Part shown: one piece after another, positions 48,070 through 57,330 of the stretch
Layout: each line of letters starts with the position of its first letter
Numbering within the stretch: the stretch's first letter is position 1
Assembly: GCF_025685685.1 (NCBI RefSeq)
Contig: NZ_JAGSYH010000002.1
Location: 544,768 to 608,767, forward strand
Origin: Acidicapsa dinghuensis
Lineage (GTDB): Bacteria; Acidobacteriota; Terriglobia; Terriglobales; Acidobacteriaceae
Direction of reading: 5' to 3'
DNA: 64,000 nucleotides
Made by a program: the position numbers and the translations under genes
Notes under the pieces: generated by a model
The model's database searches: none
Seen by the model: the letters and a program-made list of their open reading frames with translations, nothing else
What the model was told of the DNA's origin: nothing

Positions 48070-50250
48070 ATGGCTACCAGCGCTGCAAATCAGGCTTTTC
48101 GAATCGTGCATTCTGTTTGCTCGCATGATTGTCCTGATTCCTGTGGCGTGCTTGTGACGGTTGATTCGGAAGGCAGGGCGGTCAAGATGCAGGGCGATCC
48201 GTCGCATCCGGTGACGCAGGGATTTTTGTGCGGAAAGGTTGCGAAGTATCTGGATCGCGTCTACTCGCCGCAGCGCATTCTCTATCCGTTGCGGCGCAAG
48301 CCTGGAGTGGCGAAAGGGCAGCTTCCGAAGGGGAGCGAGCATGAGGCGTTCGCGCGGATTTCGTGGGACGAAGCGCTGGATGCGATTGCGAGACGCTTAG
48401 GCGAAATCAGCAACACATATGGGCCGGAGTCGGTGCTGCCGTATAGCTATGCGGGCACGATGGGCGTGCTTGGCTATGGGTCGATGGACCGACGGTTCTT
48501 TCACCGGCTGGGCGCTTCGCAATTGGATCGCACGATCTGTGCGGAGGCTGGCGGGCAGGCGTGGAAGCTGGTGTATGGCAAAAAGCTTGGGACGCCCAAT
48601 CAGGATTTTGTGCATTCGAAGCTGATTGTCTGCTGGGGCGGGAATGTACACGGCAACAACGTCCATCTGTGGCCGTTTATCGAACAGGCGCGACGAGATG
48701 GAGCGCGGCTGATTGTGATCGATCCGTATCGCACGCGAACGGCGGCGCTGGCGGACTGGCATATTCAGGTTCGGCCGGGGACGGATGCGGCGCTGGCGCT
48801 GGGCTTGATGCACATCATCCTGCGCGATGGGCTGGAAGACCGCGCGTATGTGAAGGAGATGACGCACGGCTTTTCGAAGCTCGCGGCGCGCGCGGCTGAA
48901 TACACGCCCGAACGAGTGTCTGCGTGGACCGGGCTAAGTGTGACCGAGATCGAGCAATTTGCCTGTGAGTACGCGACGACGAAGCCTGCCGTAATCCGCA
49001 TGAACTATGGCGTGCAGAGGTCGGAGAATGGCGGCGCAGCGGTGCGGGCGATTACCATGCTGCCGGCGTTGACGGGAGCATGGCAGCATCGCGGCGGAGG
49101 CGCGCAGCTTTCAACATCTGGCGCATTTCAGTGGAACAGCAAGACGATTGAGCGGCCCGATCTGATGCTGGCTTCGCCGCTCAAGAGGCCTGCTCGCGTG
49201 GTGAATATGTCGCTGCTAGGGCATGCGCTGACTTCGCTTGGCTCACAGCTTGGCGAGGGGCCTGACGAGGGGCCGCGCGTGCATGCGCTTTTTGTATATA
49301 ACTCGAATCCTGGCGCGGTGGCTCCGAACCAGAACGATGTGCGGCGCGGCATGCAGCGTGGCGATCTCTTTACCGTGGTGCATGAGCAGTTCTTTACGGA
49401 TACGACAGATTACGCGGACTATGTACTGCCTGCGACCACGTTTCTGGAGCATGACGATATTCAGGGTGCTTATGGGCACTACTTTGTGCAGCGCTCGCAC
49501 AAGGCGATTGAGCCATTGGGCGAGGCGCGATCGAATGTGTGGCTGTTTTCGCAGCTTGCACGGCGCGTGGGGTTCACGGAGCCGTGTTTCAACGATACGG
49601 CGGAAGAGATGATCCGGCAGGCATTGAACCTGGGTGAAGATGGGTTATCGCGCAATCCGGGGATGGAAGATATTTCCGACGAGCGGCTTGCTGCCGAGGG
49701 GCATATTCAGTTGAGCTTTACGCGTGAGAACGGCAAACCGTTTCTGCCGTTCAGTCATGGATCGGTTCCAACGCCGACGGGAAAGATCGAGTTTTATTCG
49801 GAGGCGCTGGCTGCCGCGGGCAATGCCGATCCTTTGCCGGCATTTGTGCCACCTGTGGAATCGCGATTCTCTGAAGCTGCAAAGCAATATCCGCTGGAGT
49901 TTTTGCCGCGCAAGGCGGACAACTTCATGAACACGACGTTTGCGAATCTCGACAGCCATCGCAGGATGGAAGCGAGGACGGAACACGGTCTCGAAATGCG
50001 CGCGGAGGATGCCGTGCCACGCGGCATTGCGGACGGCGACACGGTACGCATCTGGAACGATCGCGGCAGCATTGAGTTGACGGCGCGGATCAGCGATCGC
50101 ATTCCAGCGGGGGTAGTTGCGGGCAAGTTGGATTGGGCGAAGTTCAGCCCCGGCGGGCAGAATGTGAATGTGCTGACGAGTGAGCGGCTAACCGATCTTG
50201 GGCGCGCGCCTACGTTTTACTCGACCCTGGTGGAAGTGGCGAAGGCTTGA
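48070..50250 (+). CDS. Molybdopterin oxidoreductase, formate dehydrogenase/thiosulfate reductase type
   Basis: 726 residues. The N-terminal 4Fe-4S motif C-x3-C-x3-C (CSHDCPDSC) with a fourth cysteine in GFLCGK is intact. The molybdenum-cofactor domains show SYAGTMGVLGYGSMDRRFF, CWGGNVHGNNVHLWPFIEQARRDGARLIVIDP and the C-terminal cofactor-binding part starting at NTTFANL. No Tat motif is visible, so it acts in the cytoplasm. It may oxidise formate or reduce a sulfur or nitrogen compound; the substrate is unclear. FdhD, needed to sulfurate the cofactor of formate dehydrogenase-type enzymes, begins about 14 kb away. Third positions here are G-rich, unlike plus-strand genes left of 47 kb. Confidence 0.92.
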   Translation: MATSAANQAFRIVHSVCSHDCPDSCGVLVTVDSEGRAVKMQGDPSHPVTQGFLCGKVAKYLDRVYSPQRILYPLRRKPGVAKGQLPKGSEHEAFARISWDEALDAIARRLGEISNTYGPESVLPYSYAGTMGVLGYGSMDRRFFHRLGASQLDRTICAEAGGQAWKLVYGKKLGTPNQDFVHSKLIVCWGGNVHGNNVHLWPFIEQARRDGARLIVIDPYRTRTAALADWHIQVRPGTDAALALGLMHIILRDGLEDRAYVKEMTHGFSKLAARAAEYTPERVSAWTGLSVTEIEQFACEYATTKPAVIRMNYGVQRSENGGAAVRAITMLPALTGAWQHRGGGAQLSTSGAFQWNSKTIERPDLMLASPLKRPARVVNMSLLGHALTSLGSQLGEGPDEGPRVHALFVYNSNPGAVAPNQNDVRRGMQRGDLFTVVHEQFFTDTTDYADYVLPATTFLEHDDIQGAYGHYFVQRSHKAIEPLGEARSNVWLFSQLARRVGFTEPCFNDTAEEMIRQALNLGEDGLSRNPGMEDISDERLAAEGHIQLSFTRENGKPFLPFSHGSVPTPTGKIEFYSEALAAAGNADPLPAFVPPVESRFSEAAKQYPLEFLPRKADNFMNTTFANLDSHRRMEARTEHGLEMRAEDAVPRGIADGDTVRIWNDRGSIELTARISDRIPAGVVAGKLDWAKFSPGGQNVNVLTSERLTDLGRAPTFYSTLVEVAKA

Positions 50251-50310
50251 AACGGGTGAGCAGTGGACAGTGACCAGGCTGTTGGTGCGAGCTTTTGTGA
50301 TCCTTATGAT

Positions 50311-50409
50311 GAGGCGGGCCTTCAGCCCGCGTGAGGTGGATTTTGGCTTCAAACCCAGGGCGTCATGCCCGGTGAACCTTGCGGTTCGCCGGGGCTATTT
50401 TGCCCTGGG
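50311..50409. repeat. Compound intergenic hairpins
   Basis: GCGGGC-CTTCA-GCCCGC (314-330 of the 50 kb block), then a nested structure: outer stem CCCAGGGC (354-361) with GCCCTGGG (402-409), and an inner hairpin around CCCGGTGAAC..GGTTCGCCGGG. No coding sequence is supported here. It lies just after the Mo-oxidoreductase gene. Confidence 0.7.
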
Positions 50410-50423
50410 CTGGTATGAAATGC

Positions 50424-50494
50424 GCCGTTGGCGCATTTTGAAAAGCCTATCCCCTATGGGAATGACAGACAGAAAAGCAAGAACAACGGTAAAG
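50424..50494 (-). repeat. Dispersed intergenic repeat, copy D (variant hairpin)
   Basis: On the minus strand it reads CCGTTGTTCTTGCTTTTCTG, then TGTCATTCCC, as in copies A-C, but the 3' hairpin is AATGCGCCAACGGCGCATT in place of the TTCGCGCG type. Confidence 0.8.
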
Positions 50495-50527
50495 GCCTCA
50501 AACCCGGGCAAAATAGCCTGGCGTTTG

Positions 50528-52966
50528 CTAGAAGGTTGTCACGAGGCGCAGGTTGTATTGGCGGCCGGGGCCGATTGCGTTGCCGGAGAAGAGGCCTCCG
50601 AAGTCTATTAGCTCAAGGGTGTTGCTGAGGTTTTCTCCGTCGGCCTGCAGGCGCAGCGACACATTTTCGCGCTTGTACAGGTCGGCGCTTACGGAAGCAT
50701 TTTGGGTGAAGTAAGGGTTGATGCGACCGCGATCGAAGTTGAGATGATTTACCACTGTCTGGCCGTATTCCGTAGCGTATTGCTGCGGAGTCAAATCTGC
50801 CTCGAACGGAAGTCCACTGTTGTAGTCGGTGCCCAGAGCTATCCATAGGCGTGAGTTGACCTGATACCGGATACGATCGCGCACGGAGTTTCGCTGGTCT
50901 TGAGAGTCGGGGAAGTGGCCTGTGAGCTGACTCGTTGCATCGGTAGCATCACCACCAAGGAACAGGCCGCCAGTGACTGGATACCAGGCATTGCCGACGA
51001 TGTAGGAGTAACTGGCAAAGCCGGAGAATTTGCCCCACTGCTGCACTTCAAGCTTGCCCTCGGCTCCGTAGAGCACGGCTTTGTCGAATGAGATGGGAAA
51101 GCTGATGCCAGTGCTGAGGATCTGTGAGTCGTCAGCGTAATTGTTTACGTCGCGGCGAAACATGTTTGCGTCAAGCCGCAGTTTGCCGAACAAGGCTTTG
51201 GTCGCTCCGAGCTCGTAGTAGCTGCCATGCGAAGGCTTAAGCGGCAACTGCAGGATGGGAACCGTGGTGTCGAGGGCCTGAGCTGCCGGGGAGCTGGACA
51301 GGAGAATGTTTTCGAAAGAGGGTGTCTGGAAGATTCGATCATAGGAAGCATGCAGCTTCAGGCCGGCGGAGGGGAAGTAACGCGAGATGGCAAGGCGCGG
51401 ACTGACGGCGTTCTGGTTGGCCAGGAGCTGATAGTGATCCCAGCGAAGGCCTGCATCGATCTCCCACCGGCGGAAGCGAATGGCGTCTTGAATGTAAGCT
51501 GACTGTTCGAGGTCTGGGCGGTTGCCAGTGAAGGCAAAGCTCGTTGCCGCGGCGTCGATGATGCCGAGATTGATTGGGCATTGCTCATCCGAGGGATCTC
51601 GGCAATCGGGAATTACATAGCTGAAATCTTCATTTAAAAATTTTGCGCCCGATTCAACGCCAGCCTTCCACTCCTGGTTACGACGGTCGATGGATACGCT
51701 GCCATTGAAAAAAATCTCTTTGAAGTCGTTGTGTTGCGTGGCAATGACTGGCCAGGAATTGGGATTGGAATAGAAGTCGTTTGAGTTATCCCGGGCCATT
51801 CCTCGCAGCTCTCCCATCGCATTGGGGGAGAATATGTGCTCGTAGGAGATGCTGCCCATTGTTTCGAAATCGTCGCTGGTCTGGAGTTGACCGCCGGGGA
51901 CAAAGACGCAATCGCCGGGCTCTTGACCGATGGGGCCGTTTGGGCAGCCTACGGTGTTATCTGAATTGGGCAGATATGCGCCGTTTTGTTGTACGAGCTC
52001 GTTCGGAATTTCGTAACGCGCGAGCTCATGACGAACAATCGCCGTGAGATGATCTTGGGGCGTGAACTGCCGCTCGTAGTTCAACGAAAAATTGCCGGTT
52101 GTTCCGTTGTTGGTGTAATTCTGCGGAACCACAGGGTTGAGGTAGTGACCGGTCATGTCTCCGGAAGCGCTTATGCCGAGCGTATTGCCTTTCCACGTGT
52201 ATTGATCCTGCGTATCGATGCCGCCTGTGGCGTACGAACCACCCAGCAGGGTGAGCTGGCCGTGGAAGCCTGGATCTTCATTTCGCAGGGTGTTGACTGC
52301 AACTATGCCGCCCATCTTGAGGCCATATTCGGCGGGAATGCCTGCGGTGTAGACAGTCATGGACTGGAGACGGTCTGCATCGATCTCAGGCCCGAAACCG
52401 GGAGAACGGTTGTCGGTGAGGGGAATGCCGTCGATTACAAATTGTGTCTGATATTCCGAGCCGCGCGGGTGAAGAACCGCATTGCCTTCATAGAGCCAGC
52501 CGGGCTCGGAGTTGACGAGGTCTTGTATGGAACGGCCGGGCAAGGAGGTTACCCGGTTCTGAATAGTCTGCAAACCCATTTCGTTGACTGAGCCTGCACG
52601 GTATGGATCGATCAATGTACCGGAGGCATCGACGCTGACCGATTGAGAGACTGGCGCAACCTGCAGGTGGATTGAGCGGTCAACAGGCAGAGCGGAGCGA
52701 ATGTCAATGGACTCGGAGACCTCGGCAAACGATGGCGCCTGGATCTGAACCTGATAGATGCCGTAGGGCAGCCGCCGGGCATCGAGGCTCCCCTGGGAGT
52801 CGGTAGTGAAGGTATAGCGATACTGGCTGGCTTCACTGACGAGCTGGACCTTGGCCTGGACAGCGTGACCGGATGGATCTGTGACGGTTAGGCGTAGTTC
52901 ACCGGTGTTGAATTGACAGAGGGCAGGCGTCGAGCCAAGCAGCAGGATAAGAGCATACCGTTTCAA
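50528..52966 (-). CDS. TonB-dependent outer-membrane receptor
   Basis: 812 residues from a TTG at 52966, with TGAGG upstream. Signal peptide (MKRYALILLLGSTPALC), a CarboxypepD-reg domain (LRLTVTDPSGHAVQAKVQLV), a plug (GRSIQDLVNSEPG, QFVIDGIPLTDNRSPGFG, VYTAGIPAEYGLKMGG), then a barrel ending in YNLRLVTTF. It is smaller than the 1137-residue receptor and the plug is of the siderophore/saccharide type. No TonB box is obvious at the N-terminus. It probably takes up a sugar or organic ligand. The neighbour beyond 320 bases, on the opposite strand, is a GH51 arabinofuranosidase, so an arabinose-containing ligand is possible. Confidence 0.9.
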   Translation of the reverse strand: MKRYALILLLGSTPALCQFNTGELRLTVTDPSGHAVQAKVQLVSEASQYRYTFTTDSQGSLDARRLPYGIYQVQIQAPSFAEVSESIDIRSALPVDRSIHLQVAPVSQSVSVDASGTLIDPYRAGSVNEMGLQTIQNRVTSLPGRSIQDLVNSEPGWLYEGNAVLHPRGSEYQTQFVIDGIPLTDNRSPGFGPEIDADRLQSMTVYTAGIPAEYGLKMGGIVAVNTLRNEDPGFHGQLTLLGGSYATGGIDTQDQYTWKGNTLGISASGDMTGHYLNPVVPQNYTNNGTTGNFSLNYERQFTPQDHLTAIVRHELARYEIPNELVQQNGAYLPNSDNTVGCPNGPIGQEPGDCVFVPGGQLQTSDDFETMGSISYEHIFSPNAMGELRGMARDNSNDFYSNPNSWPVIATQHNDFKEIFFNGSVSIDRRNQEWKAGVESGAKFLNEDFSYVIPDCRDPSDEQCPINLGIIDAAATSFAFTGNRPDLEQSAYIQDAIRFRRWEIDAGLRWDHYQLLANQNAVSPRLAISRYFPSAGLKLHASYDRIFQTPSFENILLSSSPAAQALDTTVPILQLPLKPSHGSYYELGATKALFGKLRLDANMFRRDVNNYADDSQILSTGISFPISFDKAVLYGAEGKLEVQQWGKFSGFASYSYIVGNAWYPVTGGLFLGGDATDATSQLTGHFPDSQDQRNSVRDRIRYQVNSRLWIALGTDYNSGLPFEADLTPQQYATEYGQTVVNHLNFDRGRINPYFTQNASVSADLYKRENVSLRLQADGENLSNTLELIDFGGLFSGNAIGPGRQYNLRLVTTF

Positions 52967-53286
52967 AGATTATTGCCTCACAAAGTGCCGGTGTCTTTTT
53001 GTTATGGAAAAAACATTTCTGAGCGCATGGATGCAAAATAAGCACTCTCAATCGAAATATTCCAAGAGACCTTGTTTTGTTCAGCCTTTTTATCGGTACC
53101 GCTTTCGGAGAAAAAAAAATGGAACAGCTTCGGAGCTTCAGGCAGCGGTCACCATCGAGCTATAGAACGCAGAACCGGCTGAGTATAGAGAAATCATCGG
53201 CAGGATACGGGAAACTCTTGCCAAGGGCGATTGGGGCAACTACACTCGCGTTTTGAGTAAACCTTTTCTCAAACGAGGTTCCTGAA
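52967..53286. other. Divergent intergenic region between TonB receptor and GH51 genes
   Basis: 320 bases holding the promoters of both genes. Contains A/T-rich stretches near 53000 and 53110 but no recognisable repeat or operator palindrome that I could find. Confidence 0.5.
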
Positions 53287-55212
53287 ATGCCGCACGTGTC
53301 CGCCTGGAAGCGATTTCGCCATGTTCCGGTCTTATTGCCTGCACTTGCTCTGGCTTCATTCGGCGTTGGACAGACGCCGCAGCCAGCTACGCTCTCGATT
53401 GATGTGGACAAGCCGCTGCACAGTGTCAGCCCTACGCTGTATGGGCTGATGACGGAGGAGATCAACTACTCCTATGACGGCGGTCTGTATGCGGAGATGG
53501 TGAAGAACCGCACGCTGCGCGATGGGGACTGGAGCCAGCAGGATTGGCTGGTGATGCAGAATGCGAGCGCTGGCGCGAAGTTTGATCAGGACAAGAGCAC
53601 GGGACCGTCGGAGGCGCTGAATGACAGCATGAAGCTGACGGTTACTTCGGCATCGCCATCGGAGCCGGCGGGTGTGCGGAACATGGGGTACTGGGGTTAT
53701 CCGCTGAGACCTAATACGACGTATCACGCGTCGATCTATGCGAAGACCGATGCGTCTGATCTGGCGCTGCACTGGAACCTGGTGAGCAACAAAACGGGCA
53801 GGAGCGTGGCGTCGGCTGAGGTTCCGGCGATTGGAAGCGATTGGAAGCAGTACAAGGTGACGCTGCATACGGGGGCGATTGAGGCATCGGAGGCTTATCA
53901 TCTGGAGCTTACGGTTACGAAGCCGGCGACGCTGTGGTTTGATCTGGTGTCGGTATTTCCGCCGACGTATCACGACCGCGAGAATGGCAACCGCGTGGAC
54001 ATGATGGAGATGCTGGCCGGGATGCATCCGGCGTTTCTGCGGTTCCCTGGCGGCAACTATCTTGAAGGCGACCATATCAAGGAGCGCTACGACTGGAAGA
54101 AGACGATTGGTCCGCAAGTGGACAGGCCGACGCATCCGAGCCCGTGGAACTATCACTCTTCGGACGGTTTGGGGCTTCTCGAATTTCTGGAGTGGTGCGA
54201 AGACCTGCATATGAAAGGGGTGCTGGCGGTGTATGGCGGGTACTCAATGAAGCAGGAGCATGTGGAACCGGGTAAGGATCTGGAACCGTATGTGCAGGAT
54301 GCGCTGGATGAGATTGAATACGCGACTGGCAGCACGGATACGAAGTGGGGCGCGCAGCGCGCGAAGGATGGGCATCCGAAGCCGTTTGATGTGCCGTTTG
54401 TTGAAGTCGGCAATGAGGACTTCTTTGACCGATCGGGCAGCTACGATGGGCGATTCAAGCAGTTTTATGAGGCAATCAAGGCGAAGTATCCGAACATTCA
54501 GATCATCGCTACTACGCCGGTGAAGAGCGTGAAGCCGGATGTGGTGGACGATCACTTTTATCTGAGCGCGGAGAAGTATTTCGACGACGTACACCACTAT
54601 GACAATACGGACCGCAATGGGCCTAAGATCTTCATGGGCGAGTATGCGACGATGGAGGGCTCGCCGACGGGAGACTTTGGCGCGGCGCTGGGCGATGCGG
54701 CGTGGCTGACTGGCGTGGAGCGCAACAGCGATGTGGTGATCATGTCGAGCTATGCGCCGCTGCTGGTGAATGTCCATCCGGGTGGGATGCAGTGGCATCC
54801 GGACCTGATTGGCTATACGGGGCTGTCAGTGTATGGGTCGCCTAGCTACTACGTGCTGTCGCTCTTTGCGGGCAATGTTGGCAATGAGGTGCCGGAGTCT
54901 TCGTTGAGCGGTGCTGGGCCGAGGATTGCTTATTCGGTGACGACGAATAAGGCGACGGGTAAGGTGTATCTGAAGATTGTGAACGGTGCGCCGACGCCGC
55001 AGGCAATTGAGATTGACCTGAAGGGCGTGGGTCATGTTGGCTCGACGGCGAAGGTGGAGCGTTTACATGCGATGTCGCCGGTAGATACGAATACGATCAA
55101 TGATCCGAAGCATATTGTGCCTGTGGCCAGCACTCTGCCTGTTGCGGGAGACAATGTGAAGTACACGCTGGGTGGATATACGTTTGAGCTGATTGAGTTC
55201 GATACGAAGTGA
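53287..55212 (+). CDS. Alpha-L-arabinofuranosidase, glycoside hydrolase family 51
   Basis: 641 residues with a signal peptide (RHVPVLLPALALASFGVG). A carbohydrate-binding-type insertion at about 100-225 (SMKLTVTSASPSEPAG to TLWFDLVSVFPP) is followed by the catalytic barrel, with general acid Glu377 in VEVGNEDFF and the nucleophile Glu452 in FMGEYATMEG, and a C-terminal beta domain. It removes L-arabinofuranose from arabinoxylan or arabinan. A GAGG precedes the ATG. The family is usually cytoplasmic in Firmicutes but secreted here. Confidence 0.94.
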   Translation: MPHVSAWKRFRHVPVLLPALALASFGVGQTPQPATLSIDVDKPLHSVSPTLYGLMTEEINYSYDGGLYAEMVKNRTLRDGDWSQQDWLVMQNASAGAKFDQDKSTGPSEALNDSMKLTVTSASPSEPAGVRNMGYWGYPLRPNTTYHASIYAKTDASDLALHWNLVSNKTGRSVASAEVPAIGSDWKQYKVTLHTGAIEASEAYHLELTVTKPATLWFDLVSVFPPTYHDRENGNRVDMMEMLAGMHPAFLRFPGGNYLEGDHIKERYDWKKTIGPQVDRPTHPSPWNYHSSDGLGLLEFLEWCEDLHMKGVLAVYGGYSMKQEHVEPGKDLEPYVQDALDEIEYATGSTDTKWGAQRAKDGHPKPFDVPFVEVGNEDFFDRSGSYDGRFKQFYEAIKAKYPNIQIIATTPVKSVKPDVVDDHFYLSAEKYFDDVHHYDNTDRNGPKIFMGEYATMEGSPTGDFGAALGDAAWLTGVERNSDVVIMSSYAPLLVNVHPGGMQWHPDLIGYTGLSVYGSPSYYVLSLFAGNVGNEVPESSLSGAGPRIAYSVTTNKATGKVYLKIVNGAPTPQAIEIDLKGVGHVGSTAKVERLHAMSPVDTNTINDPKHIVPVASTLPVAGDNVKYTLGGYTFELIEFDTK

Positions 55213-55303
55213 GAACAGTGGGTCGTTTGCGAGGATGCGGGCTGTCTGCGTGAGCGTACTTAGCTGGTGCTGCGTATGAATCGCGGCACCTGAGTAGTAG
55301 AAA

Positions 55304-57112
55304 ATGAAGGGGATGATGGTTTCATCCCGCACGTCTCCTGCTGAAGAATACAAGCGACGACAGCTCGTTCACGAGGGCGAGGCCGAAAGGTTCGAAACGA
55401 GACACCTCACGCTCGGATATGTCAAATTACTCCTGGTATTCACGATCCTGGTGATGGCCTGGTCATCGTTTTACCACCACTACAGTTCCCCACTGCTGAT
55501 CGTTATCCCCGCTGTTCTGTTCGTTATCACGTCGGTCATACATGAACGCGTGCTGCGGCATAAGTCCACGGCGATTCGTGCGGCTGAGGTTTATCGCAAA
55601 GGTTTAGCCCGCATTGAGGATCGTTGGCCGCGAACGACAGAAAGAGTCGTGCCTGCGGAGTTGATCGAGCCAAGCATGTATGCAAGAGATTTGGACATGG
55701 TTGGCAAGGGAAGCCTTTTTGAGCTTTTGTGTGTTGCCCGCACCCGCATGGGCGAGCAGCGCCTTTTGGAATGGCTTCTGAAGCCTGCCCCATTGGAGAC
55801 GATCTATCGGCGCCAGCACGCGGTAACCGAACTGCGCGACCAACTCGATTTTCGGGAACGAATGGCCGTTTCAGGAGAGGACGTTTCAACAGGCGTGAAA
55901 CCTGAAGGCCTGAGAGAGTGGGCAGGATCATCCTCAGGATCAATGCGCCCGTGGCTTCGATGGGTGGCTGCGGGTCTCGCAATCCTCGCGATCTGCGGAG
56001 CATTCCTCTGGCTGAACTATGGCCTGTTCCTGCCTCTGCTTGGAATTCTGTTTGCCGAATGGTGCTTGGCCCGCTTGCTGAGGAACCAAATAACGGCAGT
56101 CCTAAGAGGAACCGACAAAGCATTTGAAACTCTGAAACTGTTTTCGGCACTGCTGCGAGAACTGGAACAGCAGACTTTTCAGATGGAGTACCTCAACGAG
56201 ATCAAACGCGATCTGCTGTCTCACAGGATTGCCGCCTCGGATGCAATTGCCGGTTTGGGGACTCTGGTGTCATACAAAGACAGCCTGAACAGTCTCATGG
56301 GCAAAATATTGGACCGGACATTGATGTGCTCCCTGCAACTGGCATTGGCTGTTCAGCGCTGGCGCGCAGATCACGGGAGTGCGGTCGGCGTGTGGCTTGA
56401 TGTTCTGGGAGAGTTTGAAGCGCTTCTGTCCATCGCAGGCTATAGTTATGAGCATCCAGACGATCCATTTCCGAGCTTTGTAGACGGTCCGGCATCCTTC
56501 GAGGCGCATGAGATCGGCCATCCGCTTATTCCTTCACATGTGTGTGTCAGAAACAGCCTGAAGATGGATTGGAATACAAAGGTGTTGTTGATCAGCGGCT
56601 CGAATATGTCCGGGAAGAGCACGTTGATGCGCACTGTAGGCACCAACACTGTACTGGCAATGTGCGGTGCGCCGGTAAGAGCGAAGCAGTTGCAGCTCAC
56701 GCCGCTTCGCGTGGGAACAAGTCTGCTGGTTAACGATTCGCTCACGCAGGGAACATCTCGCTTCTATGCCGAGATCAAAAGGCTGCAGCAGATATGTGAA
56801 CTCGCCCGGCAAGACGGTCTGCCGGTGCTGTTCCTGCTGGATGAACTGCTACAGGGAACAAATTCTAGCGATCGCCTCATTGGCGCGCTGGGCATTATCC
56901 GAGAGTTGATGCAATCTGGTGCGATCGGCATCCTTACTACGCACGATCTTTCGCTCACCGCAATTGAGAATGGTGATGGCTGGATCAAGAACATGCATTT
57001 TCAGGATTCAATTTCGAATGGCAAGATGCAGTTCGATTTTCGATTGCGGGACGGTGTCGTAACAAAAAGCAATGGAGTGGAGCTTATGCGGCTCATCGGC
57101 CTGAACGTGTAG
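55304..57112 (+). CDS. Membrane-anchored MutS-like ATPase
   Basis: 602 residues. Two membrane helices near the N-terminus (38-57, 61-80) and two in the middle (217-238, 240-257) flank a MutS-like lever region. The C-terminal ATPase domain has Walker A GSNMSGKST (432-440), the Walker B/signature stretch LLDELLQGTNS (511-521) and the H-loop THD (546-548). The mismatch-recognising domain I of MutS is absent. Such proteins form a MutS branch of unknown role; DNA-mismatch repair should not be assumed. No MutL-like gene adjoins. The ATG at 55304 has no strong ribosome site; ATGs at 55313 and 55316 are alternatives. Confidence 0.88.
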   Translation: MKGMMVSSRTSPAEEYKRRQLVHEGEAERFETRHLTLGYVKLLLVFTILVMAWSSFYHHYSSPLLIVIPAVLFVITSVIHERVLRHKSTAIRAAEVYRKGLARIEDRWPRTTERVVPAELIEPSMYARDLDMVGKGSLFELLCVARTRMGEQRLLEWLLKPAPLETIYRRQHAVTELRDQLDFRERMAVSGEDVSTGVKPEGLREWAGSSSGSMRPWLRWVAAGLAILAICGAFLWLNYGLFLPLLGILFAEWCLARLLRNQITAVLRGTDKAFETLKLFSALLRELEQQTFQMEYLNEIKRDLLSHRIAASDAIAGLGTLVSYKDSLNSLMGKILDRTLMCSLQLALAVQRWRADHGSAVGVWLDVLGEFEALLSIAGYSYEHPDDPFPSFVDGPASFEAHEIGHPLIPSHVCVRNSLKMDWNTKVLLISGSNMSGKSTLMRTVGTNTVLAMCGAPVRAKQLQLTPLRVGTSLLVNDSLTQGTSRFYAEIKRLQQICELARQDGLPVLFLLDELLQGTNSSDRLIGALGIIRELMQSGAIGILTTHDLSLTAIENGDGWIKNMHFQDSISNGKMQFDFRLRDGVVTKSNGVELMRLIGLNV

Positions 57113-57208
57113 GAGACCATGCGCAAGAGTGCTCGAAATAGTGGCCTGTTGCTAGTAGCAGCTTCAGGTTTTACTACCGACAAGCGTGCTCGTCGCCGGA
57201 AATTGTTG

Positions 57209-57276
57209 TTTCGCGCTTGCGTGCGAAGGTGAAGAGGATTCCCTGCGGGAATGACAGAAAGAAAGAAAAGCTAAAG
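57209..57276 (-). repeat. Dispersed intergenic repeat, copy C
   Basis: On the minus strand: CTTTTCTTTCTTTCTGTC then ATTCCCGCAGG and a CTTCGCACGCAAGCGCGAA hairpin. It overlaps the tail of the dnaA terminator. Confidence 0.8.
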
Positions 57277-57306
57277 GCCATCTGAAGGATGCTTCAGACG
57301 GCCTTT
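57262..57306 (-). terminator. Terminator of dnaA
   Basis: On the minus strand AAAGGCCGTCTGAAG pairs with CTTCAGATGGCCTTT (273-306 of the 57 kb block, one mismatch), then AGCTTTTCTTTC. It lies 25 bases past the dnaA stop. Confidence 0.85.
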
Positions 57307-57330
57307 GTGTTTCGGGTTCACGTTCGACTC

